A DNA stretch of 30,851 nt, taken from NCBI GenBank assembly GCA_046303515.1, contig JBKCGI010000248.1, positions 1 through 30,851 of the forward strand, written 5' to 3'. The DNA is from M2408 sp046303515 (GTDB lineage: Bacteria; Bacteroidota; Bacteroidia; Flavobacteriales_D; Crocinitomicaceae). The number at the start of each line of letters is the position of its first letter. Within the stretch, counting starts at the first letter, position 1. Shown here one piece after another: positions 1 through 7,109 of the stretch. Under the pieces are notes generated by a model that had not been told where the DNA came from, did not search any database, and saw only the letters and a program-made list of their open reading frames with translations. The position numbers were made by a program, and so were the translations under genes.

Positions 1-1
1 T

Positions 2-79
2 CCAGCTGTTTTAGTTGAGACTGAAAATAGTAAATTTAATATTATTACCAAACAAGATATTATTTCAGCGATTGCTTAG
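2..79 (+). CDS. C-terminal end of a CBS-domain protein, probably cystathionine beta-synthase (partial)
   Basis: Only the last 25 codons lie in the window, reading out to a TAG stop. The residues ITKQDIISAIA match the final strand and helix of a CBS domain, where the pattern I-(I/V)-T-K-x-D-(I/L)-(I/L)-x-A-(I/L) is typical. In Bacteroidota a pyridoxal-phosphate cystathionine beta-synthase ending in a CBS pair has a tail of this kind. IMP dehydrogenase, sugar-phosphate isomerases and gliding or transport proteins with CBS domains are other possibilities. The domain call is reasonable; the enzyme name is an inference from a very short piece. A hairpin terminator follows 20 bp after the stop. Confidence 0.55.
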   Translation, partial: PAVLVETENSKFNIITKQDIISAIA

Positions 80-98
80 GAATATTTCTAATGAAAAT

Positions 99-135
99 AA
101 AAAAAGACGTAAATTAATTTTTACGTCTTTTTTTT
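99..135. terminator. Bidirectional rho-independent terminator
   Basis: A 15-bp perfect inverted repeat (99-113 pairs with 120-134) with core AAAGACGTAAA and loop ttaatt. An A-run precedes it and a T-run follows it, so it can end transcription from both sides. It sits between the convergent CBS-domain gene and glsB, as expected. Confidence 0.9.
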
Positions 136-158
136 GTGAAGATTTTATTCTTATAAAG

Positions 159-1076
159 TTATAATGTAATATGTCTTTCTTTTTTCTCTTGATAGATATC
201 GCCAATATTGACTAAAATCCCTGTTTCCTCAACGCCTCCAAAATCAGGATTTACCGCTGTTCCAAAAGTTTTCATTGTGGGAGAGAGGTGCATGTAAATA
301 TTTACCAAAGGAGGAACATTTTCACCACGTTCTCTTACATACGAATTGAGCACTTTAAATCCATCTTTAAAATCCAAACCTTTCAATTGATTTTCAACAA
401 ATTGATTGTCGTAATTTTGTTCCAAAGGATGAAAAGGTTTCATTAAATTTTCATTATCTGGAAAATAGTGGTGCATAAAATGAAGCAAAAAATCTCGTGC
501 CTCGGTATTAAAATTTGGATACATCGTCACCTTCCCAAAGAAATATTGAATCTCAGGATTTTGAATTACAATAGCTCCTAAACCGTCCCAAATATTATCC
601 AAAGCAAACAAACCCTTTCTAGGATTAACACTCGGTTGAAAATTTGGCTGCACCCAACTTCTTCCTAATTCAATAGTTTTAGGTAAAAATTCTTGTATAA
701 ATCTATCGGTAAAATCAAAATAATGACTCGTTGAAAGATGAATTTCTTTTGAATCCTCTGCAATTGCTTTTTCGCACAAAATATATCGATATCCACCAAC
801 TATTTCTTCATCTTCAGGTGACCAAACAATTAATTGATCATAGCAAATATCATTTGTATCAAACTCATCCAAATCACAATCCAGGCCAGTTCCGCCACCA
901 GAGGCACGAAAAGTAACTTCTCTCAAACGACCAATTTCTTTTAAGGTATTTGGTGCATTGTGAATATTCACCGAATAAATTTCATTGTCTCCTTTTCTTG
1001 TTTTACGTAAAAAACGATCTGAATTTAATTCTGATTTAAGGATTTCCTTTGAAATGGGATCAATAATGTTTTGCAT
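159..1076 (-). CDS. glsB: GlsB-like N-acyltransferase for glycine (amino acid) lipid synthesis
   Basis: A 305-aa soluble protein of the GNAT-like Acetyltransf_5/OlsB group, often mislabelled hemolysin. Diagnostic stretches are ELGRSWV (about residues 138-144), FWVP-like and GLFALDNIWDGLG (about 155-167), plus KVTMYPNF. In Bacteroides, GlsB attaches a 3-hydroxy fatty acid to the amino group of glycine, giving a lyso-glycine lipid, and GlsA adds the second acyl chain. The gene lies 23 bp downstream of a PlsC-type acyltransferase in the same orientation, which is the partner expected. Glycine rather than ornithine or another amino acid is an inference from the phylum; sequence alone does not decide it. 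The ATG at 1076 gives the usual family length. The protein acts at the inner face of the cytoplasmic membrane. Confidence 0.82.
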   Translation of the reverse strand: MQNIIDPISKEILKSELNSDRFLRKTRKGDNEIYSVNIHNAPNTLKEIGRLREVTFRASGGGTGLDCDLDEFDTNDICYDQLIVWSPEDEEIVGGYRYILCEKAIAEDSKEIHLSTSHYFDFTDRFIQEFLPKTIELGRSWVQPNFQPSVNPRKGLFALDNIWDGLGAIVIQNPEIQYFFGKVTMYPNFNTEARDFLLHFMHHYFPDNENLMKPFHPLEQNYDNQFVENQLKGLDFKDGFKVLNSYVRERGENVPPLVNIYMHLSPTMKTFGTAVNPDFGGVEETGILVNIGDIYQEKKERHITL

Positions 1077-1099
1077 AGTACAAAGATAAAAAAATAGAT

Positions 1100-1915
1100 T
1101 TACTTTGACAATTTATAAACGCGCTCTCTGATTTCATTCGCCCAAGCTCTTAAGCTCATACTTGAATTAATATCATCTGGATAAATTGGTTTTCCAACGG
1201 TAAATGTAACAGTCACATTTTTTTGTTTGAATAATTCATTGGCTAAATAAAGCATTTCAACGTTTGCTTTTATTCCTAAAAATTTCCTAAAATTGGCTAA
1301 GCGATAAAAGAAATTGGACATTTTTCCATCAATGTAAATTGGGATTATCGGATTATTTCCTTTTTTTGACAAAGTGATGAAGGTTTTTTTCCATTCTAAA
1401 TCACGCACCTTTCCGTTTGATTTACGACTTACAAGTCCTGCAGGAAATACTCCAATTAATTGATCTGATTTAAATAAATCATCCATTTTTTGAAAAGTTC
1501 CTTCATTGTTTTTACCATGCTTGTTGACACCAACAAAAAGTTCTTTTAAAGGTTCCAATTGTAAAAGTAAATCGTTCACAATGTATTTTATATCCGTTCT
1601 GTGCTCTTTTAAAATGTGAACTAAGGCTAAGGCGTCCATGCCACCTAAAGGATGATTCATTGCAAGTGTAGCACCACCCGTTTTTGGAATATTTTCAATT
1701 CCTTTAATTTCAATTTTCATCTGAAGTAAATCAACAACAGCTGAACAAAATTCTTGATTTTTTTTACCAGGATTTTCTTTCAAAAATTGATTGATTTCCT
1801 TTTGGTGAAGAATTCTTTCAAGATATTTAATAATAAATCCAGGAAGCCATTTCAATAAGCGTGGATTTTTACTACCAATTAATCTTTTGATGTCGATAAA
1901 GTTTTTCTCTTCCAT
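1100..1915 (-). CDS. glsA: GlsA-like O-acyltransferase (PlsC/LPLAT family)
   Basis: A 271-aa lysophospholipid-acyltransferase-family protein. The catalytic block is NHPLGGMD (residues 87-94), that is H88-x5-D94 rather than the H-x4-D of classical PlsC. This spacing appears characteristic of the Bacteroidota branch. The second acyltransferase motif is GVFPAG (155-160, FPAG in place of FPEG), followed by a conserved SRK. It has no clear membrane-spanning segment beyond a hydrophobic N-terminal patch (about 20-36). It is the first gene of the glsA-glsB unit and should add the ester-linked fatty acid to N-acyl glycine. A TAnnTTTG promoter lies about 20 bp upstream on the minus strand. Function is inferred from family and gene pairing. 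Confidence 0.83.
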   Translation of the reverse strand: MEEKNFIDIKRLIGSKNPRLLKWLPGFIIKYLERILHQKEINQFLKENPGKKNQEFCSAVVDLLQMKIEIKGIENIPKTGGATLAMNHPLGGMDALALVHILKEHRTDIKYIVNDLLLQLEPLKELFVGVNKHGKNNEGTFQKMDDLFKSDQLIGVFPAGLVSRKSNGKVRDLEWKKTFITLSKKGNNPIIPIYIDGKMSNFFYRLANFRKFLGIKANVEMLYLANELFKQKNVTVTFTVGKPIYPDDINSSMSLRAWANEIRERVYKLSK

Positions 1916-1918
1916 GTA

Positions 1919-1948
1919 TTGTAATGTCGCACAAATTTAACAACTTTG
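1919..1948 (+). promoter_or_regulatory. Promoter of the 1972 envelope gene (plus strand)
   Basis: TTG (1919-1921), a 19-bp gap and CAACTTTG (1941-1948; 7 of 8 matches to TAnnTTTG). The -7 elements of the two divergent promoters lie side by side (1932-1939 and 1941-1948). The predicted start near 1954 lies downstream of the in-frame ATG at 1924, so it supports translation from 1972. Confidence 0.5.
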
Positions 1949-1966
1949 TGGTGATTTTGAAACAAA
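1932..1966 (-). promoter_or_regulatory. Promoter of glsA-glsB (minus strand)
   Basis: Read on the minus strand, TTTG (1966-1963) and TAAATTTG (1939-1932) form the Bacteroidota -33/-7 pair. The -7 is a perfect TAnnTTTG and the gap is 23 bp, slightly long. The predicted start site near 1926 gives a short leader before the glsA ATG at 1915. Confidence 0.6.
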
Positions 1967-1971
1967 ATAAA

Positions 1972-2793
1972 ATGAAAAATGTAATTCTTTACCTTCTAGT
2001 TTTGTTACCTATGCTTTTTTCGGCTCAGGAAAAACAAAAAACCTCTCGAAAAAATAGTTTTTACGCTTATTGGGGCTGGAATAGAGGATACTATACAAAC
2101 TCTGATATTACTTTTACAGGGAATGACTATAATTTTGAATTAAAAGATGTTGTTGCCAAAGACAGACAGTCTCAATTTAGTTTTAGAACCTACTTTTCAC
2201 CTACAAAATTGTCCATTCCTCAATACAATTTTCGTTTTGGATATTTTATTTCAGAAAAATATTCCATTTCTTTTGGTGCTGACCACATGAAATATGTGAT
2301 GGTTAACAATCAAATGTCAACGATTGATGGAGAAATAAAAAATTCAGGAACAGTTTATGATGGAAATTATGATAATCAAGCGTTTCAGATAAAAACAGAT
2401 TTTTTATTGTTTGAACATACGGACGGCTTAAATTATGAAAACATTGAATTGCGTCGTCACGATGAGTTTTTTAATCGCAAAAAGATAAATATTTCCGTTT
2501 TTGAAGGGATAGGAGTGGGTGCATTAGTACCAAGAACAAATACTACTTTAATGAATTATAAGCGTTACGACGAATTTCATTTGGCAGGATTTGGAATTGG
2601 ATTGGTTGGAGGAATCAATATTGAGTTTTTTAATCATTTCTTTCTTCAAGCAGAAGCAAAATTTGGTTACATTAACATGCCAGATATAAGAACAACAGAA
2701 TTTGAAGCTGACAGAGCAAAACAACAATTTGGATTTGCACAATTCAATGGTTTGTTTGGATATAGATGGAAATTTCAGAAAAGAGTAAAATAG
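1972..2793 (+). CDS. Outer-membrane beta-barrel-like protein of unknown function
   Basis: A 273-aa exported protein. The start chosen is the ATG at 1972, which gives a clean signal peptide (MKNVILYLLVLLPMLFSA, cut before QEKQ). The in-frame ATG at 1924 would put 16 hydrophilic residues before it and lies upstream of the predicted transcription start. The mature part has alternating aromatic/polar strands such as FYAYWGWNRGYY, YNFRFGYF and FFLQAEAKFGYI, and ends in FQKRVK. This pattern indicates a small outer-membrane barrel. Similar proteins are common as hypotheticals in Flavobacteriales, but I cannot assign a substrate. It is divergent from glsA, and apparently has its own promoter. Confidence 0.8.
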   Translation: MKNVILYLLVLLPMLFSAQEKQKTSRKNSFYAYWGWNRGYYTNSDITFTGNDYNFELKDVVAKDRQSQFSFRTYFSPTKLSIPQYNFRFGYFISEKYSISFGADHMKYVMVNNQMSTIDGEIKNSGTVYDGNYDNQAFQIKTDFLLFEHTDGLNYENIELRRHDEFFNRKKINISVFEGIGVGALVPRTNTTLMNYKRYDEFHLAGFGIGLVGGINIEFFNHFFLQAEAKFGYINMPDIRTTEFEADRAKQQFGFAQFNGLFGYRWKFQKRVK

Positions 2794-2828
2794 AAGTAAT
2801 ATTTTAATAAATTATCTTTTTATTATCT

Positions 2829-2877
2829 CATCAGCAAATTAGTACATCAGCTAATTAATTTAACCGTTCATCTAATT
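2829..2877 (+). repeat. Degenerate CATC-AATTA direct repeats upstream of the DUF6702 gene
   Basis: CATCAGCAAATTA (2829-2841) is repeated as CATCAGCTAATTA (2845-2857; 12 of 13 identical, 16 bp apart). A shorter CATCTAATT follows at 2869-2877. AT-rich CA/AATTA arrays of this sort are often seen just upstream of promoters in this phylum. The function here is unknown. Confidence 0.55.
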
Positions 2878-2916
2878 TTTAAACTTAATTAATATTTGAA
2901 TGTTATTTTTGTGTTT

Positions 2917-3417
2917 GTGTATAAATTGATATTCATAGCTTTTATTTCCCTTTCGGCATTTAGTGTAAATGCTCATCAATATTTTTTTGCTTTTGCAGAA
3001 GTTGAATATAATCAAATGCAGGAATGTTTGGAAGGAACTTTGATACTTTCTGCACACGATTTAGAAGAATGCCTAATCGAGAAAGGCAGCCTTAATACAA
3101 AATTTGACAAGTTAACTCATGATTCACTTTCTATTGCCATTTTAGGTCAAGAATTGTTTTCAGATTTTAAGTTTAATTATCAAGGTAAAGTGATAAAGTT
3201 GGCGGCACAAGACTTTTTTTTGACTAAAAATGGCTTAATCGAATTTTATTTTAGAAGTGAAAAAATCAAACTTGAAAAAGAATTTGAACTAGAATTCTCA
3301 AATTTAATGGATGAATTTCCACAACAGCAAAATAAAATCACTTTTATTTACAACGGAAACAAACAAACAGCTTCCTTTTTAAATGATAAACGAAAACAGA
3401 AACTAACTATAGAATAA
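2917..3417 (+). CDS. DUF6702 family exported protein
   Basis: The protein is about 166 aa with an N-terminal signal peptide ending ...FSVNA before HQYFFAFAEVEYN. That H-(K/Q)-Y-(Y/F)-x5-E-(V/I)-E-Y opening is what I recall of DUF6702, a small periplasmic family that often sits beside M1 peptidases in Flavobacteriales. No in-frame ATG is available. GTG at 2917 gives MYKLIFIAF..., with a charged residue before the hydrophobic core, and is preferred. TTG at 2896 (173 aa) or TTG at 2926 are alternatives. A perfect TATTTTTG at 2904-2911 is too close to be its promoter unless the message is leaderless. TTAATATTTG (2889-2898) is an alternative -7. The M1 peptidase gene follows after 15 bp, so the two are probably co-transcribed. 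The role of the family is not known to me. Confidence 0.75.
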   Translation: MYKLIFIAFISLSAFSVNAHQYFFAFAEVEYNQMQECLEGTLILSAHDLEECLIEKGSLNTKFDKLTHDSLSIAILGQELFSDFKFNYQGKVIKLAAQDFFLTKNGLIEFYFRSEKIKLEKEFELEFSNLMDEFPQQQNKITFIYNGNKQTASFLNDKRKQKLTIE

Positions 3418-3432
3418 AACCAAAACTAAAAG

Positions 3433-5730
3433 ATGAAACTAATATTTACAAGTGTTTTCCTAAGTGGAATGTCAATTTTGTCATTTGGACAAAGTAAATT
3501 CGCGCAATTGGATATGGAATTACCAACTCCAAATGAATTTAGAAATGCCTCTGGTGGACCAGGACATCATTATTATCAGCAAAAAGCGGATTACAAAATT
3601 TCTTTAGTTTTGGATGATGATAAGCAAAAAATTACTGGTGAAGAAACAATAACTTACACCAATAATTCTCCTGATAATTTAGAGTTTTTATGGTTGCAAT
3701 TGGATCAAAATATTTATGCAGAAAACTCTGATTCCAAATTGATTGAAGTTGAAAAAATGGAAGACTTTAAAAATATTGGAGATGTAAAACGTAAGTTTTT
3801 CTATTACGATGGTGGTTTTAAAATTGAATCGGTTAAATCATCCAATGATCAAAATTTGACATACTTCATCAACAAAACGATGATGCGCATTAATTTAGAA
3901 AAACCTCTTGGAGCAAAACAAAGTATTTCGTTTAAAATCAAATGGTGGTACAACATTAATGATCGTGCAAAAGTTGGTGGTCGTTCAGGTTTGGAATATT
4001 TCAAAGAAGAGAATAATTATATTTATACAATCGCTCAGTTTTTCCCTAGAATGTGTGTTTACAATGATGTGGAAGGATGGCAAAATAAGCAATTTTTAGG
4101 AACAGGAGAATTTACTTTGCCTTTCGGAGATTACGAAGTAAACATTACTGTTCCAGCGGATCACGTGGTAGGAGCAACGGGGGAGTTACAAAATGCGAAT
4201 GATGTTCTTACTTCCGAACAACGCAATCGTTTTAAAGCGGCTTATACGGCATCTGAACCAATTCAAATTATCACTCAGAAAGAAGCGGAAGCAATAGAAA
4301 AAGGAAAAAGTACAAAAACAAAAACCTGGAAATTCAAGGCTGTTAACGTACGAGATTTTGCTTTTGCTTCGTCTCGAAAATTTATGTGGGATGCGCAAGG
4401 AGTGAAAATTGGTAATAAAACTGTTATGGCGATGTCTTATTTTCCTAAGGAAGGAAATCCTCTTTGGGATAGATATTCAACTAAATTGGTTGTTCATACC
4501 ATTAAAACTTATTCTAAATACACAACTGATTATACATATCCTGTAGCAATTTCTGTGCATACAGATCGCATAGGAATGGAATATCCTATGATTTGTTTCA
4601 ATGGCGGTAGACCTGAAAAAGATGGTACTTATTCTGAAGATACCAAATACGGAATGTGGGGAGTGATTATTCATGAAGTAGGACATAATTTCTTTCCAAT
4701 GATTATCAATTCTGATGAACGTCAATGGTCTTGGATGGATGAAGGATTAAACACTTTTGTACAATATTTGACAGAACAAGAATGGGAGAGAGGATATCCA
4801 TCAAGAAGAGGTCCAGCGCCTTATATCACAGATTACATGCGTGGAGACAAGAAATTTATTTCACCAATTATGACGAATTCGGAATCGATTTATCAATTTG
4901 GAAATAACGCTTACGGTAAACCAGCAACAGCTTTAAATATTTTGCGCGAAACGATTATGGGGCGTGAATTATTTGATTATGCTTTCAAAATGTATTGTGA
5001 ACGTTGGAAATTCAAACATCCAACTCCTGCTGATTTTTTCAGAACTATGGAAGATGCTTCAGCGGTTGATTTAGATTGGTTTTGGAGAGGTTGGTTTTTT
5101 TCAACAGATTTCGTTGATCTTTCTTTAGATGATGTGAATCAATTTCAATTGAACACGCAGGATCCTGTTGCCGAAAAAGAAATCAAACGTTTAGAAGAGT
5201 TAGAAAAATCGCAATTTATTGGTGATATCCGCAATAAAACTTCCATCAAGGAAACGGTCAACGAAAAAGATCCAAATATTGATGATTTTTACGCAAAACG
5301 TAATAAATACAAAGCTGACAAGATTGATGAACTTCAGTACAAAGAAACCATGGAGAAACTTTCTGATGAGGAAAAAGCCTTATTGAAAGCTAACAAGCAG
5401 TTTTATGAATTGAAATTCACGAATAAAGGTGGTTTGGTTTCTCCAATTATCATTCAAGCAACTTTTGAAGATGGAACAAAACAAACTACATATATTCCTG
5501 TAGAAATTTGGAGAAAAGAGGAGTTCAAAATTTCGAAAGTTATGATTTATGATAAAAAGGTTGTTTCGTTCCAAATCGATCCATTTTTGGAAACAGCAGA
5601 TTGTGATGTAGATAACAATTCTTGGCCAGCGAAAGTGCAGCCAACTCGATATCAATTGTTTGAACAAAACAGAACGAGAGAGAATCCAATGCAGCGAGCT
5701 AAAAGGGCAGAGGAGCTAGAGAAAAAATAA
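3433..5730 (+). CDS. M1 family zinc aminopeptidase, exported
   Basis: A 765-aa protein with a signal peptide (MKLIFTSVFLSGMSILSFG). The gluzincin site is complete: H414-E415-V-G-H418 followed by 18 residues and E437 as third zinc ligand. The substrate-recognition motif is GMEYP (381-385), where classical members have GAMEN. This variant is usual in the Bacteroidota secreted branch. Y494 (NNAYGKPA) is the likely transition-state tyrosine. After the catalytic and helical domains there is a charged, coiled-coil-prone insert (about residues 575-660), then a conserved C-terminal region with the acidic cluster ETADCDVDNN. It should trim N-terminal residues from peptides in the periplasm or outside the cell. 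It lies directly behind the DUF6702 gene, and a strong terminator follows. Confidence 0.93.
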   Translation: MKLIFTSVFLSGMSILSFGQSKFAQLDMELPTPNEFRNASGGPGHHYYQQKADYKISLVLDDDKQKITGEETITYTNNSPDNLEFLWLQLDQNIYAENSDSKLIEVEKMEDFKNIGDVKRKFFYYDGGFKIESVKSSNDQNLTYFINKTMMRINLEKPLGAKQSISFKIKWWYNINDRAKVGGRSGLEYFKEENNYIYTIAQFFPRMCVYNDVEGWQNKQFLGTGEFTLPFGDYEVNITVPADHVVGATGELQNANDVLTSEQRNRFKAAYTASEPIQIITQKEAEAIEKGKSTKTKTWKFKAVNVRDFAFASSRKFMWDAQGVKIGNKTVMAMSYFPKEGNPLWDRYSTKLVVHTIKTYSKYTTDYTYPVAISVHTDRIGMEYPMICFNGGRPEKDGTYSEDTKYGMWGVIIHEVGHNFFPMIINSDERQWSWMDEGLNTFVQYLTEQEWERGYPSRRGPAPYITDYMRGDKKFISPIMTNSESIYQFGNNAYGKPATALNILRETIMGRELFDYAFKMYCERWKFKHPTPADFFRTMEDASAVDLDWFWRGWFFSTDFVDLSLDDVNQFQLNTQDPVAEKEIKRLEELEKSQFIGDIRNKTSIKETVNEKDPNIDDFYAKRNKYKADKIDELQYKETMEKLSDEEKALLKANKQFYELKFTNKGGLVSPIIIQATFEDGTKQTTYIPVEIWRKEEFKISKVMIYDKKVVSFQIDPFLETADCDVDNNSWPAKVQPTRYQLFEQNRTRENPMQRAKRAEELEKK

Positions 5731-5733
5731 TTT

Positions 5734-5762
5734 AAAAGGATGCGAACAAGCATCCTTTTTTT
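5734..5762 (+). terminator. Rho-independent terminator after the M1 peptidase
   Basis: AAAAGGATGC (5734-5743), loop gaacaa, GCATCCTTTT (5750-5759) and a T-run to 5762. It is a perfect 10-bp stem placed 4 bp after the stop codon. Confidence 0.95.
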
Positions 5763-5818
5763 ATGCATTTATATTCAAAATAGTTTTCAACATCGTCTGA
5801 AAATCCTTGATAGTTTAT

Positions 5819-5826
5819 TATTTTTG
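5819..5826 (+). promoter_or_regulatory. Likely -7 element of the DUF4494-pdxH-M16-sensor operon
   Basis: TATTTTTG is a perfect TAnnTTTG, 20 bp before the ATG at 5847. I see no convincing -33 TTG at the proper distance, so the promoter may be weak or activated. Confidence 0.5.
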
Positions 5827-5846
5827 TGTTTTTAAAATAAATAGAC

Positions 5847-6452
5847 ATGAATTCTTGGTTTACAGTAAAAGTAAAATATACAAAACAATTAGAAAACGGA
5901 ACATTTAAGCGTGTTTCAGAGCCATATTTGTTGGCTGCAATGACATTTACAGATGCAGAAGCACGAATTTATGAGGAATTAGGTTCAATTATTAGAGGAG
6001 AATTTGTTGTTACAAATATTGCTAGAACAGATTTTCACGATATTTTTTATTACGAAGATAGCGATTCATGGTATAAATGTAAAATTTCCTACGAATCTCA
6101 AGATGCAGATAGCGAAAAGCAGAAGAAAATTTCTCAAAACTTTTTAGTGAATGCTCGTTCTGTAAAAGAAGCCTTTGAACGTTTGCAAGAAAGTCTAAAA
6201 ACTTTGATGGTTGATTTTGATATTCCGTCAATTATGATTTCTCCGATTGTTGATATTTTCCCTTATAGCGAGAATTTAGATAAGGAAATTTCAAGAACAC
6301 CTTTAGCAGATTTTGATGAACCAGTTGTGTCTACGGGAAAACCAGTTTTTTCAGCAGCAGGATCTGATTTAGATGATGAAGATTTTGAAGATGAAATCGA
6401 AGAGGAAGAGGCTGATAGCGATTTAGAAGATAATTTTTCTGAGGAAGATTAA
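5847..6452 (+). CDS. DUF4494 domain protein with acidic tail
   Basis: A 201-aa cytoplasmic protein. The N-terminal opening NSWFTVKVKYTKQLENGTFKRVSEPYLLAA with the following FTDAEARIYEEL is characteristic of DUF4494, found in Bacteroidota. The conserved domain covers about residues 1-155. The tail (about 173-201) is almost all Asp and Glu, including DDEDFEDEIEEEE. The acidic tail suggests binding to a basic partner or nucleic-acid mimicry, but that is only inference. No catalytic motif is visible. It is the first gene of a tightly spaced unit; pdxH starts 9 bp after its stop. Confidence 0.85.
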   Translation: MNSWFTVKVKYTKQLENGTFKRVSEPYLLAAMTFTDAEARIYEELGSIIRGEFVVTNIARTDFHDIFYYEDSDSWYKCKISYESQDADSEKQKKISQNFLVNARSVKEAFERLQESLKTLMVDFDIPSIMISPIVDIFPYSENLDKEISRTPLADFDEPVVSTGKPVFSAAGSDLDDEDFEDEIEEEEADSDLEDNFSEED

Positions 6453-6461
6453 ATATTTTTG

Positions 6462-7106
6462 ATGAAAGATTTTTTAGATCTTATAAAAAACGACCATCAT
6501 CAATTTGATCAAGGTAAACTCGAAGATCATTTTGCTAATGAGCCTTTTACAATGATTTCAGCTTGGTTGCGCGAGGCTTTGGAACGAAATGTTCATGAAC
6601 CAAACGCAATTTCTGTTTCAACGATTGGCTTGGATGGTTTTCCTCAAACACGTATTGTGTATATCAAAGAATTGTTGGAGGAAGGAATTGTTTTTTACAC
6701 GAATTATCATAGTGATAAAGGAAAGGCTATAGAAGCAAACAATAAAGTTCATGTTTTGATTTTTTGGCCAGAATTGGAACGTCAGATTCGAATTTCAGGT
6801 TTGATTGAAAAAATTCCTGCGGAAATGAGTGATGAATATTTTAATTCTAGACCTTATGGAAGTAAAATTGGCGCTTGGGCTTCTCATCAAAGTGAGAAAT
6901 TAAGTTCTCGTCAGGAATTAGAAGAAAGAGTGCATGAATACGCTAAAAAATTTCCTAGTGAAGTTCCGCGACCTCCGCATTGGGGTGGATATTTAGTAAA
7001 GCCTCTCAAAATTGAGTTTTGGCAAGGAAGACCATCGCGCTTACACGATCGAATTGTGTACGAAAAAGTAGAAAATACTTGGTCAATTTATAGAATTAAT
7101 CCTTGA
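6462..7106 (+). CDS. pdxH: Pyridoxamine 5'-phosphate oxidase
   Basis: A 214-aa FMN-dependent oxidase that converts pyridoxine or pyridoxamine 5'-phosphate to pyridoxal 5'-phosphate in the cytoplasm. FMN-binding segments are visible (QTRIVYIKELLEEGIVFYTN, then SDKGK, and GAWASHQSEKLSSR). The family signature is EFWQGRPSRLHDRI close to the C-terminus, with RLHDR at about 193-197. WGGY is also conserved. Length matches the family (about 210-220). The ATG at 6462 is preferred to an upstream TTG at 6459. The M16 peptidase gene begins 3 bp after the stop. There is no functional reason for the pairing that I can see; the shared transcript is the main context. Confidence 0.97.
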   Translation: MKDFLDLIKNDHHQFDQGKLEDHFANEPFTMISAWLREALERNVHEPNAISVSTIGLDGFPQTRIVYIKELLEEGIVFYTNYHSDKGKAIEANNKVHVLIFWPELERQIRISGLIEKIPAEMSDEYFNSRPYGSKIGAWASHQSEKLSSRQELEERVHEYAKKFPSEVPRPPHWGGYLVKPLKIEFWQGRPSRLHDRIVYEKVENTWSIYRINP

Positions 7107-7109
7107 TAC

